Shown here piece by piece: positions 56,057-64,000 of a stretch of DNA of 64,000 nt. Position numbers and translations under genes: made by a program. The stretch lies in contig JAWKTX010000004.1 of assembly GCA_041398825.1 (NCBI GenBank), forward strand, positions 1 to 64,000. Direction: 5' to 3'. This stretch comes from Planctomycetaceae bacterium (GTDB lineage: Bacteria; Planctomycetota; Planctomycetia; Planctomycetales; Planctomycetaceae). Under the pieces are notes generated by a model. It ran no database searches. It saw nothing but the letters and a program-made list of their open reading frames with translations, and was not told the origin of the DNA. Numbering within the stretch: position 1 is the first letter of the stretch; every line of letters starts with the position of its first letter.

Positions 56057-57319
56057 TCAATGGTGCATCTCGCCATCTCGGCATCCGATGGGCGGTGTCA
56101 CGGCCTCATCTGGCAGAATGTGCCCCATCTTTTCGCGTTTCGTGGCCATGTACTGTTGTCGTGCCTGCTGGGCCGGGGCAATGATCGGGACCTGTTCGAC
56201 GACCTGCAGGTCGACTCCCGCATAAACAAACGATTCTGTCTTCTTGGGATTGTTGGTAAGGAGACGAACCCGAGTCAGCCCGAGATCTTTCAGAATCTGT
56301 AGACCAACCATGTAGTCGCGCATGTCGGCCTTGAAACCCAGCTTGTGATTAGCTTCAACGGTGTCCAACCCTTCATCCTGAAGACGATAGGCCTTCAGTT
56401 TCGCGAGAAGTCCAATCCCTCGACCTTCCTGCGGCAGGTACACAACAACACCAGCGCCCTCGTGATGAATCATTTGCATGGCAAGATGCAACTGGTCTCC
56501 ACAGTCACAGCGCAGCGAATCCAGAACGTCACCTGTGAAGCAGGACGAATGCATACGAACCAGTGGTGCGTCAACCTTGCTGAGGTCGCCCCAGACGATT
56601 GCCAGGGGTTCCTGTGCTTCGTGGGCCACCTGATAACCAACCATCGTGGGGACACCGTAGTGAGCTGTTGGAATCTGCACTGCAACAACGCGTGATACCA
56701 GCTGTTCGCGGGTGCGTCGATAGCGAATGAGTTCTTCGATCGAAATCATGGGAATCTTGTATTCTTCCGCAATCTGCTGCAGTTCGGCATAGTCCGCCAT
56801 ACCATGGCCATGCTGGCTGCAAATCTCGATCAGCGCACCGACGGGAGTCCTGCCGGCGAAGCGAAGTAAATCGATGGTGGCCTCTGTATGCCCTGCACGC
56901 CGAAGCACTCCGCCATCCATTGCCAGCAGAGGGTTGACGTGGCCGGGCTGCAAAAAGTCTTCGGCATTGGCAGAAGCATCCGCCAGCGCTCGAATGGTTC
57001 GGGCGCGGTTTTCAGCACTGACCCCAGTTCCCGCCGTCACGTGGTCGACAGCGCGAAGAAAAGCGGTCTTGTTAGGGGCGGTATTGAAGGACTCATCTAC
57101 AACGGGACGCAGTTTCAGTCGGGTTGCTTCTTCACCCGTCAGCGGAACGCACAAAGTTCCTCTTCCAACGCGCAGCATGAAGTCCACCTGCGCCGGCGTG
57201 ATGCATTCTGCCGCACAAATAAAGTCACCTTCGTTCTCGCGGTCTTCGTCATCAACGACGATGATCATCTCGCCTCGCTGCAAGGCAGCGATGGCTGTTT
57301 CGATTGGTTGGAGTGGCAA
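56057..57319 (-). CDS. ribBA: Bifunctional DHBP synthase / GTP cyclohydrolase II
   Basis: RibBA makes both starting compounds of riboflavin synthesis, 3,4-dihydroxy-2-butanone 4-phosphate from ribulose 5-phosphate and a pyrimidine from GTP. The 420-residue protein has the RibB domain at about 1-205 (VDDEDRENEGD acidic loop, AGHTEATIDLLRFAG) and the RibA domain at about 206-400, with zinc ligands in SSCFTGDVLDSLRCDCGDQL and the GTP motif PQEGRGIGL. Both halves keep their catalytic motifs. No FMN riboswitch was recognised in the upstream 290 bp, and no other rib gene is close. Confidence 0.95.
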   Translation of the reverse strand: MPLQPIETAIAALQRGEMIIVVDDEDRENEGDFICAAECITPAQVDFMLRVGRGTLCVPLTGEEATRLKLRPVVDESFNTAPNKTAFLRAVDHVTAGTGVSAENRARTIRALADASANAEDFLQPGHVNPLLAMDGGVLRRAGHTEATIDLLRFAGRTPVGALIEICSQHGHGMADYAELQQIAEEYKIPMISIEELIRYRRTREQLVSRVVAVQIPTAHYGVPTMVGYQVAHEAQEPLAIVWGDLSKVDAPLVRMHSSCFTGDVLDSLRCDCGDQLHLAMQMIHHEGAGVVVYLPQEGRGIGLLAKLKAYRLQDEGLDTVEANHKLGFKADMRDYMVGLQILKDLGLTRVRLLTNNPKKTESFVYAGVDLQVVEQVPIIAPAQQARQQYMATKREKMGHILPDEAVTPPIGCRDGEMHH

Positions 57320-57611
57320 GGCTGAAATTCCTGACTCGATTCAAGGTAATCGTTGGAGATCCATCGATAAACAGTACCAGAGGGACGAAACCGCCACGGG
57401 TTCGCGGTCGCAGCAGAATTCTACGCGTGATCCGAGAGCGATCCAACACGGTAGCCATGCCACATCAGAAACGCCCCAAAGTATCGACAATCGTAGTCAG
57501 TTCCTGGAATTTCAATACGTGCAGAGTTTGATCCCCAGTGCAACGACCGACCGAAAGCAATCACCGAGCCTTGACTGAACGGCACCTGAGTTCCATTTTC
57601 TCTGATGCCGC

Positions 57612-58622
57612 CTATTTGAGTGATTCCATCCGGATTTTGAGCTGGGACAGGTCCAGTTGACTCGGGGTTTCCGGGAATTCCAGGTCAGCAAGCCACCAGA
57701 CTTCCGTAAAGCTGGCTCGCTCACCTGGCTTCAGGCTTTCGCGCGGACCAATTGGCTCCAGTTCAATCATCTGGTTGTCCGGGTACCAGACCGAGACGGT
57801 CAGTCCGGCAGCTTCGTTGTAGACTCGATCACGGTCAGCTGCAAACCGCTTAACGAACAAGAGGTTGGTGGGAGCGACGTAGGCCATGAGACCCGCAGTG
57901 CTGTCGAACCCGAGCTTTGGCTTTCGCGGTATCTGGAAGATTTCAATCATTCCCTCTCGCTCTCGAATCCCCGGGTCCTCTGGTCTCATATTGATCAGCG
58001 ATCCTTCCTCATACATCACGTAGTTGTTGGGGAAACGGCTGTGCGGCGTCACCGGGATCAGGCAGATTCCTTTGCCCACCGCAAAAGTCCGGCTCCAGTG
58101 GCACCACTCTTTGGTTTCACCTGAGACGTTGATGATCGTTTGAGTGCATTGCAATCGGGACGAATCAGTCGCCAGGGTGAATGTCCGTTCGAGTTGCACA
58201 CCGGTTGAGTGGTCCGGCTGGCTGATCAGTTTGGCGCTGCCGGGACCAGTAATTTGTCCGGTCCATTCACCGCTCCACAGGACTCTCCGTTCGGGGATTA
58301 CCAGTTCCGGGCCGATGTCGAACCGGCCAGCCGATGACGCGGGCCTCTTTCCCGGTTTCCAGTCCCTCTCATCCTGAGAAATATACAGGATGTTGTTTCC
58401 ATTGAGGGAGTACTCCAGAACCCGGCCACCCACTTCCGGACAAAGCACGACCCGTGTTGAATCGTTGCGGAGTTCAATTGCCTTCTCGTAACCCAGATAC
58501 GTGATCACACTCGCAACGGGCACCTTTTGACGTATCTCGTCCGCAGATGTCTTCGGGACGAACCGCAGCACGAGCAGCAACGCAATTGCGGTCAGGCAGA
58601 ATCGCTTGTGTGTGTATTTCAT
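57612..58622 (-). CDS. Secreted DUF4380-like protein
   Basis: The 336-residue protein has a signal peptide (1-27, LTAIALLLVLRFVPKTSADE) and a beta-sandwich body of the galactose-mutarotase-like type: ALELR-type YEKAIELRNDSTRVVLCPEV then GGRVLEYSLNGNNILYI near 60-80, and PGERASFTEVWWL near the end. This matches DUF4380, frequent in planctomycetes and bacteroidetes, with no known activity. No carbohydrate enzymes are next to it. It is a single gene reading leftwards. Confidence 0.75.
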   Translation of the reverse strand: MKYTHKRFCLTAIALLLVLRFVPKTSADEIRQKVPVASVITYLGYEKAIELRNDSTRVVLCPEVGGRVLEYSLNGNNILYISQDERDWKPGKRPASSAGRFDIGPELVIPERRVLWSGEWTGQITGPGSAKLISQPDHSTGVQLERTFTLATDSSRLQCTQTIINVSGETKEWCHWSRTFAVGKGICLIPVTPHSRFPNNYVMYEEGSLINMRPEDPGIREREGMIEIFQIPRKPKLGFDSTAGLMAYVAPTNLLFVKRFAADRDRVYNEAAGLTVSVWYPDNQMIELEPIGPRESLKPGERASFTEVWWLADLEFPETPSQLDLSQLKIRMESLK

Positions 58623-59004
58623 CAGCAGATAGATCCTTCCATTGAAACTGTTTTCACGCTCGGGAAAATGATTGCAAGAAACATCCTACCCACCCTGTGA
58701 GCACCCGCACCCCTCCAGGAACACGGCAACCGGCAAATTCTGCATGAGTGTTTCCCCTACCACAAGTACCGAGACGCCTCATTCGAGGGAAACAGCCTCT
58801 GCAATCGCGAATTTTGTGCAGAGAATCTGGCCCAATGCGGGTACACCCCCTGCTGGAAAACACCCAGCGGGCAAATCCCTAGCGGGGATATCCCATCGGA
58901 AAAACTCTCGGAACAAATCTAAAAGCCCTCTCGTTGCATGGTTATTGCTGCGGGCCGCAGCGGTGCAACACAGAAATGGGATTAAATTCCACGGAAGGGA
59001 AGAG
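58623..59004. other. Divergent intergenic region with two small hairpins
   Basis: About 380 bases separate the DUF4380-like gene from the LuxR gene. An 8-bp stem (58849-58856 with 58864-58871, one G-U) and a 5-bp stem (58875-58879 with 58885-58889) lie in series in the LuxR leader. The open frame of the LuxR gene extends through here to 58672, but the translation is Pro/Ser/Thr-rich and the better ribosome site is at 59005. Confidence 0.5.
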
Positions 59005-59697
59005 ATGTTCGCGACCACAATTGACACTGAAACGGGATCCAGCACGACCGCCTCGGCAGATGCCCTTGTTGCGGATTCCAGCCGTGCTTCCTGCGAATCC
59101 TTTGCCTGGTGTCTGAATGCATATGGCGGGCTCAGAAACGTCGGGACAGCTTGTACCTCAGGTGAATTGCTGTCGGCCATTCGGAGTCAGCGTCCTCGAG
59201 TCGTCCTGATTGGCGAACGTCTTCTGACCGCGGCAATGCGGGATTTGTTTTCTGAGCTTGCGGTGAAACTCGGAGAAACGCGGATCGTCTGCTTCGCGGA
59301 TGGGCTCACGGATCGACAACTCGACCTGGTTGTCAACAACAAAGTCTCCGGTCTGGTCTCACGACAGGACTGCATGAGAACCGTCAGCGACCACCTGATT
59401 CAGGTTTCAGCCGGACAGAATGTCCTTTCAGAAAAACTCCGCGACCGGGTGACACTGGCTGCGGACGGAAAATTTAAATGTGTGTCCACCGCCCAACTGC
59501 GGAAGTTGACTGATCGGCAGTGGGATGTACTGCTTCGCATCGCCGAAGGAAATCGCGTCGCTGAAGTCGCCGAAGCTCTGCAGATTACTCAGAAGGCTGT
59601 CGAAGCGCACAAGTATCGCATCATGCGAGTCATCGGCGCAACGGACCGAGTTGATCTGTGCCGATGGGCGATTCGCGAAGGGCTGATTGACCCTTAG
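59005..59697 (+). CDS. LuxR-type transcription regulator with degenerate receiver
   Basis: The 230-residue product starts at ATG 59005 after a purine-rich GGAAGGGAAGAG. The N-terminal half resembles a response-regulator receiver: RPRVVLIGERLLTAAMRDLF would correspond to the beta3 strand, where the phospho-acceptor Asp is replaced by Gly. The C-terminal half is a LuxR helix-turn-helix at about 165-225 (LTDRQWDVLLRIAEGNRVAEVAEALQI, QKAVEAHKYRIMRVIGATDR). So DNA binding looks intact, but phosphorylation control does not. No histidine kinase is adjacent. A weaker upstream frame would add 111 residues. Confidence 0.82.
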   Translation: MFATTIDTETGSSTTASADALVADSSRASCESFAWCLNAYGGLRNVGTACTSGELLSAIRSQRPRVVLIGERLLTAAMRDLFSELAVKLGETRIVCFADGLTDRQLDLVVNNKVSGLVSRQDCMRTVSDHLIQVSAGQNVLSEKLRDRVTLAADGKFKCVSTAQLRKLTDRQWDVLLRIAEGNRVAEVAEALQITQKAVEAHKYRIMRVIGATDRVDLCRWAIREGLIDP

Positions 59698-59967
59698 TCG
59701 AACCGACTTCGTTTTCTTCAGGCGTCTCTCAGCGATTCCGCAGCAAACGAAAGTGACATGGCGTCGAGACCATCGTTGAGGCGGAACGGTCTTCTTGCTG
59801 TTGATCGCGGAGAGGCCCTGCCGCCCCGCATTTCCCCTCGATGCACACGACTGGCCAAACGCATACGCGTGGGACAGGCTGATCGCCCCGTTGCTTAACA
59901 AGAGATCCGAGTCTGAACAAAAGCTCCGAATTGTCTTACGTCGCTTGAGTCAATTGCGTTGCGACAC

Positions 59968-60840
59968 TCAGGTGGACGGGGAGTGCTGGCGAATCCAGTC
60001 CAGCAGCAAATGCTGCACATGCTGGTTGTCTTCTGCATAGAACAAATGACCAATTCCTGGCAGGGGTTGCAGGTCGGCATTGGGAATCGTGTCGGCCAGA
60101 TTCCGGGTCTCCCGAAACGGAATCACCGGGTCATTTGTTCCGCCGATAATGCGAACCGGCACCCTGATGGAATTCAATTGATCCGCAATAGACACCATTC
60201 GCAGTGCAGAGAACAACATCGCCAGATCAGTGGTGCGGTGTTGCCGGAAGTCGCTGAAGACAGCGTCGGCCACTTCAGTCGACATCTGCATGTCCAGTTT
60301 TTTTTCGCCGGCAAACAGGTGGATGATCAGCTGCAGTGACCTCTGTCGCATTTGAAGCAACCGGAAGATGGTTTGAAACAGTGGTCTGGTCCATGTTCGC
60401 GAGGCCAGCGTCTGCATGAATCCCAGCAGATGTCCCCATTGGCCGTTTGCGAAGCCGCTGATGCTGACGACGCTCGCAACCAGCTCCGGATGCGCAATCG
60501 CGGTCGCCAACGCTGTAAACCCTCCGGTTGACCATCCGACAAGATGAACTGGCTCACCGCCGCATAGCTCCTGTATCACCTTACAGACGATGTCTGAAAA
60601 AAGAGTGGGGGTTATCTGCGGCTCACAGAATTGTGACGGTGCGGTCGAGGGAAAATGGCCCGGCAAACTCAGAGAAATCCATGTTCGACTTTCGATCAAT
60701 GAGGGATTGAGGACAGGCTGCCACATCCGGACAGACATGGTGATCCCGTGAATCAGAATGATCGGGGTTCGCATGGAATCGGAACGATGTTCAATAGCGG
60801 CGATGCGATGACCGTGCACTTCAAGAAAGTGTTCTCTCAA
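59968..60840 (-). CDS. Alpha/beta hydrolase
   Basis: The 290-residue protein has the alpha/beta hydrolase layout: oxyanion HG at 31-32, nucleophile elbow GWSTGG with Ser104, acid Asp237 in GGTNDPVIP and His265 in GIGHLFY. It resembles esterases and lactonases of the epoxide-hydrolase-like class. There is no signal peptide. It is divergently placed, 285 bp from a Baeyer-Villiger monooxygenase, whose products are esters or lactones; together they could cleave ketones. That pathway is an inference from family and position. Confidence 0.85.
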   Translation of the reverse strand: MREHFLEVHGHRIAAIEHRSDSMRTPIILIHGITMSVRMWQPVLNPSLIESRTWISLSLPGHFPSTAPSQFCEPQITPTLFSDIVCKVIQELCGGEPVHLVGWSTGGFTALATAIAHPELVASVVSISGFANGQWGHLLGFMQTLASRTWTRPLFQTIFRLLQMRQRSLQLIIHLFAGEKKLDMQMSTEVADAVFSDFRQHRTTDLAMLFSALRMVSIADQLNSIRVPVRIIGGTNDPVIPFRETRNLADTIPNADLQPLPGIGHLFYAEDNQHVQHLLLDWIRQHSPST

Positions 60841-61125
60841 GCCGTCTTCTCCATTTGCAGCACTTGCGACGTCGTGTATGGTGGAGGATTCTGTCCCGCC
60901 GGGTCCAGCCCGGCAAGCGATCGATGTGTTCTTCCACGGGTGTCATGTTTGAAGCATGCCTACCGGAACGGATATCAGCGTCAGCGTGTTGTTTGCTGGT
61001 GTACCGTGGATTTCAGTGTCAGTCCCGGAAATGACTCGAGCAAGTATGTCCGCTGCGATGCGGCAGATAACGAAGGCACAAATATCAGATGAGATTACAT
61101 CGAACTGCCGTTGGAGTGTTGGCCT

Positions 61126-62586
61126 GTGTCGGTAGATGAAGGAAGAAATCCTTCCGTCATCATAATCGGTGCGGGAATGAGTGGGTTATGCCTGGCAATT
61201 CAACTCAGGGAGGCAGGGTTCACTTCAATTACACTTCTCGAGAAATCGCCCGAAGTTGGCGGAACCTGGCTGGATAACAGCTATCCGAATGCGGGTTGTG
61301 ACGTGCCATCATTCTTGTACTCATTTTCGTTTGCCCCGAATCATGAATGGAGCATGAAGTATGCTCGGCAGCCGGAGATCCTCGATTATCTGAAGAACTG
61401 CGCGGATCACTTTGATGTCCGTCGACTCATTCGATTCGGTACGGCGGTGAAATCGGCGAAGTACGATGAACAAGCCACATCGTGGAAAGTTCAGACCGAA
61501 TCAGGTGAAGAACTTGTCGCTGATATTCTTGTCAGTGCGGTCGGCCAGCTAAACCGCCCGCAGATTCCGGACATTCCCGGGATTGATGAGTTTCAGGGAC
61601 AGGCATGGCACAGTGCTCGCTGGAATCATCAGTACGATCTGACAGGTAAGACGGTCGCCATTATCGGAAACGGAGCAAGCGCGATTCAGTTTGTCCCGGA
61701 AGTAGCGAAGCTGGCCGCTCGAATCCACCTTTTCCAAAGAACGCCCAGCTGGATTCATCCGCTGAATAACTACCGATACCCGGCGTGGGCAAAATGGTGT
61801 TTTCGAAACGTTCCGTATGCTTCAAAGCTGCACCGATTGTGGATCTTCCTGATGTGTGAATGGCGCATCATTGCGTTTCGGGAAGGAAGCCTCGCGAATC
61901 GAATCTACCGATGGTGGCTGAAACGCCAGATGAAAAAACATATCCCTGAATCACTCCGGGAGACACTGATTCCCGATTATGCACCGGGATGTAAACGCAT
62001 CTTGCTGTCCAGTAATTTCCTGCAGACAGTTACACAGGAAAAGGTGGAAATCATCACGGAGCCTGTGGCGTCTTTATCGAGAGATTCAGTCTGCACAGAC
62101 TCACGATCGGTTCGGGTCGATGCCGTAATCTTCGGGACAGGCTTCGATTCAGTTGGTTTTCTGCAGCCCATGCAGATTGTGGGCCGCAACAGCGCGGAGT
62201 TACATGAGTCATGGGCCCAACGCCCGAGGACTCTGTTGGGAGTTGCGACACCCGGTTTCCCGAACTTCTTTCTGCTGTACGGACCAAATACAAATCTTGG
62301 GCACAACTCCATCATTTTTATGGTGGAACAGCAGGTTCGATACATCATCCAATGCCTGCAGCGCATGAAGCAACAGAGGTGCACCGAGGTTGAAGTGACG
62401 GCCGCTGCCGTTGAAGACTATGACAAAGATGTTCAGGAACGGCTCGCTACGTCGGTCTGGGCGGGTGACTGTTCCAATTGGTACAAATCAGCGGACGGTG
62501 TCATCGTCAACAATTGGTGGGGTTCAGCCGGTGCCTACGCACGGCAGATGCGTGAACCGGATTTTTCTGCCTTTCATTTCCGATGA
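61126..62586 (+). CDS. Flavin-dependent Baeyer-Villiger monooxygenase
   Basis: The 486-residue flavoprotein inserts one oxygen atom from O2 next to a carbonyl using NADPH and FAD. The first Rossmann motif, GAGMSG, is at 15-20, followed by GGTWLDNSYPNAGCDVPS, typical of type I BVMOs. The BVMO fingerprint FxGxxxHxxxW is met by FQGQAWHSARW near 160, and the second Rossmann motif GNGASA follows about 20 residues later. The start is probably GTG 61126, with a GGAG about 9 nt upstream; TTG 61111 is the alternative. Its partner may be the divergent hydrolase gene. Confidence 0.9.
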   Translation: MSVDEGRNPSVIIIGAGMSGLCLAIQLREAGFTSITLLEKSPEVGGTWLDNSYPNAGCDVPSFLYSFSFAPNHEWSMKYARQPEILDYLKNCADHFDVRRLIRFGTAVKSAKYDEQATSWKVQTESGEELVADILVSAVGQLNRPQIPDIPGIDEFQGQAWHSARWNHQYDLTGKTVAIIGNGASAIQFVPEVAKLAARIHLFQRTPSWIHPLNNYRYPAWAKWCFRNVPYASKLHRLWIFLMCEWRIIAFREGSLANRIYRWWLKRQMKKHIPESLRETLIPDYAPGCKRILLSSNFLQTVTQEKVEIITEPVASLSRDSVCTDSRSVRVDAVIFGTGFDSVGFLQPMQIVGRNSAELHESWAQRPRTLLGVATPGFPNFFLLYGPNTNLGHNSIIFMVEQQVRYIIQCLQRMKQQRCTEVEVTAAAVEDYDKDVQERLATSVWAGDCSNWYKSADGVIVNNWWGSAGAYARQMREPDFSAFHFR

Positions 62587-62621
62587 ACCTAACCGCGTCG
62601 TTGGAACCGCGAATCGATGGT

Positions 62622-64000
62622 CTAACGAAATACGGCATTTCTAACGGGTGACTGAAGCAGTTCCGGGGCAACGCGTTTTACATGCTCGATCAGGGCATCA
62701 GCAATCGGACATTGCGCGACAGCCGATTCCGAACCCGTGGCAGCGTCCTTCTGTAGCATGGTCATGTAGATCAGAATGGCCCTTTGCGATCCTGGATCGT
62801 CATTCGCGTAATCAAACATGTCTGAGAGTCTCTGTGCGATGCTCCAGTCTTTCCAGCGTGTCAGGTCCGTCAGCGCCAGTTCTCTCATGGATGGATTCCC
62901 CAGCAAATTGCGCAGCGAAGCCATCAGTAATTCGGAATCCAGATGACCAGGTTCGTAGCTGTAAATAAACCGGATCGCCTGCATCGCGGCGCTGAGCTCT
63001 GAGAGGGACGCATGGCTGTTTGTCATGCGGGATTCGTTGAGATACTCAAGACCCTCACGCCCCTGCAGCAGCATCAACCCGCCCATCAGCCCTTCTGTAC
63101 CGAAACGAAATTCACTGTCAGACCTGGGTTCTCCGATGGTGTCCCGAAGGAACTCAACATCTTCCGCAGTCCCACAAAGCCCCAGCATCATGCCGTAAAG
63201 ACCGAGCCGTTCGGGGCTCATTTGATCATCAGCAATCCAGGCTTTCAGGTCATCAGATGACAGCAGGCTGCGGACCGCTTTGACGTCTTCATAGTCAGAC
63301 CGAGCGAATTCTGCCCACGCATCTCCGGCGATCTCGGCATCGTTCGATTCCAGAAATCTGACGTAGTAAGGCAGCCGCAGTGAGGCCGGGATCTGGCCAT
63401 CAGGAGCGTTCAGAATGTAAAGGGCGGTTGCTTGAGAAACGGCAGAGGGAGCTTCCCATTCGATCAGCTCTGTCTGCAGTCGATGGTCCGGCGAAGATTC
63501 ATTCAGCAACAAATGGAAAATGCTTTCATTAGCTGTCGTGTTCAGTTCGGTTGATGCAGATACGGTTTGGACGTCGCCACCATTCAGCGGTCCTCCTCCG
63601 GCATTGACGACTGCCGTTTGCGGGGATTCGATATCGTCGTCACCAGACTGAAACGTAAATCTGTTATCGCTCGAAGCTGGTCGAATTCGATGGCCCACCA
63701 GGATGAACAAATCGCCCGGAATTCCGGTGACGAATTCTTTCATGAGAAGTATTGAACCAGCGACAGACAGATCATGATTGGCTGGAACGTCCGAATGAAC
63801 CCGGGATTGCAGGGCCAAGGCGTTGGGGGATGACTTCAGAGACAGCGGGGCACGAGACAGCGGGGCACGAGACAGCTGAAGCACTCGTTTCTGTTCGACA
63901 GCCGGGCGGCGAACATGAAGCACTCGGAAAGTCGTTTCCGGAGTACTCTTGTCCTGAAAGGTTTCAACCTGTACGAGCTGTGCCAGAATCACAATGTCGG
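62622..64000 (-). CDS. Unknown protein, 5' end off the window
   Basis: The frame is open through the right edge (the codons before 63992 read D-I-V), so the N-terminus is missing. At least 458 residues are visible. The visible part begins DIVILAQLVQVETFQD, like the start of a mature secreted domain, followed by a Ser/Arg repeat and the low-complexity region, then helices at about 205-440 with the spacing of HEAT-type repeats (SLRLPYYVRFLESNDAEIAG, SDDLKAWIADDQMSPERLGL, SMRELALTDLTRWKDWSIAQ). I do not recognise the family. It converges with the monooxygenase gene, 35 bp apart. Confidence 0.75.
   Translation of the reverse strand, partial: DIVILAQLVQVETFQDKSTPETTFRVLHVRRPAVEQKRVLQLSRAPLSRAPLSLKSSPNALALQSRVHSDVPANHDLSVAGSILLMKEFVTGIPGDLFILVGHRIRPASSDNRFTFQSGDDDIESPQTAVVNAGGGPLNGGDVQTVSASTELNTTANESIFHLLLNESSPDHRLQTELIEWEAPSAVSQATALYILNAPDGQIPASLRLPYYVRFLESNDAEIAGDAWAEFARSDYEDVKAVRSLLSSDDLKAWIADDQMSPERLGLYGMMLGLCGTAEDVEFLRDTIGEPRSDSEFRFGTEGLMGGLMLLQGREGLEYLNESRMTNSHASLSELSAAMQAIRFIYSYEPGHLDSELLMASLRNLLGNPSMRELALTDLTRWKDWSIAQRLSDMFDYANDDPGSQRAILIYMTMLQKDAATGSESAVAQCPIADALIEHVKRVAPELLQSPVRNAVFR
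63841..63870. repeat. 15-bp tandem duplication inside the truncated gene
   Basis: Two identical 15-bp units (63841-63855 and 63856-63870), followed by six bases of a third, encode a repeated SRAPL block. The reading frame is kept. Confidence 0.9.

Noticed and set aside
56874..57578. 234-codon plus-strand ORF overlapping ribBA
   Set aside because: Most of it is antisense to the RibB domain, and the translation is Ser/Arg-rich without a recognisable motif.
57320..57611. FMN riboswitch ahead of ribBA
   Set aside because: The conserved RFN-element segments are not seen on the minus strand of this interval.
58672..59004. N-terminal extension of the LuxR gene
   Set aside because: The extra 111 residues are low in conserved features and cross two hairpins; ATG 59005 has a clear purine-rich ribosome site.

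Overview
The window looks like a chromosomal segment of a Planctomycetota bacterium. The main evidence is a set of families concentrated in that phylum: PSCyt1/DUF1549/DUF1553 cytochrome-like proteins (1-1143 and 33184-36114), a DUF1501 protein, a DUF1559 prepilin-like protein, a FecR-LamG fusion behind an ECF sigma factor, a YdjY-domain protein, a sulfatase and a duplicated chaperonin set. No rRNA, tRNA, CRISPR array, transposase or phage gene was seen. I cannot place it below phylum from sequence alone.

Layout, left to right. 1-7 kb: a truncated PSD1 gene, a metallo-beta-lactamase-fold nuclease gene broken by about six 1-nt shifts, an M42 peptidase, a metal-binding lipoprotein and pckA. 7-10 kb: an overlapping pair, a TPR-AAA+ ATPase and a TPR membrane protein. 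10-17 kb, minus strand: a CitG-like protein, an FmdB zinc ribbon, grpE, dnaJ, then groEL1, groES and groEL2, with a strong terminator separating the groE unit from dnaJ-grpE. 17.1-18.5 kb has no recognisable gene. 18.5-21.6 kb: a coiled-coil zinc-ribbon protein and a PBP2-type transpeptidase. 21.7-27.3 kb: a three-gene export locus (TolC, HlyD, ABC exporter) in which the ATPase domain has lost essentially every catalytic motif. 27.4-28.5 kb: beta-carbonic anhydrase with an ArsR-type regulator. 29-30.6 kb: a lipoprotein and a DUF1559 protein.

30.9-37.7 kb is a co-oriented ECF sigma / FecR-LamG / PSCyt1-PSD1 / DUF1501 cluster. 38-46 kb: an M1 peptidase, csrA, an ABC-2 transporter whose ATPase gene carries two frameshifts, a secreted DMFase-beta-like protein and an HU-like protein. 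46.5-50.8 kb: rsmD, a YdjY-domain protein and a UvrA homologue, coupled by ATGA overlaps; this UvrA lacks the usual insertion domain. 51-64 kb: dksA-like and lspA, asnS, a sulfatase, ribBA, a secreted DUF4380-like protein, a LuxR-type regulator with a receiver that lost its phospho-acceptor, an alpha/beta hydrolase divergent from a Baeyer-Villiger monooxygenase, and a truncated unknown protein.

The items most worth a second look are the export locus with an apparently dead ATPase, the UvrA without insertion domain, the TPR-AAA+/TPR membrane pair, and the two genes (1449-2842 and 41556-42468) that keep all motifs but are split by single-base indels.
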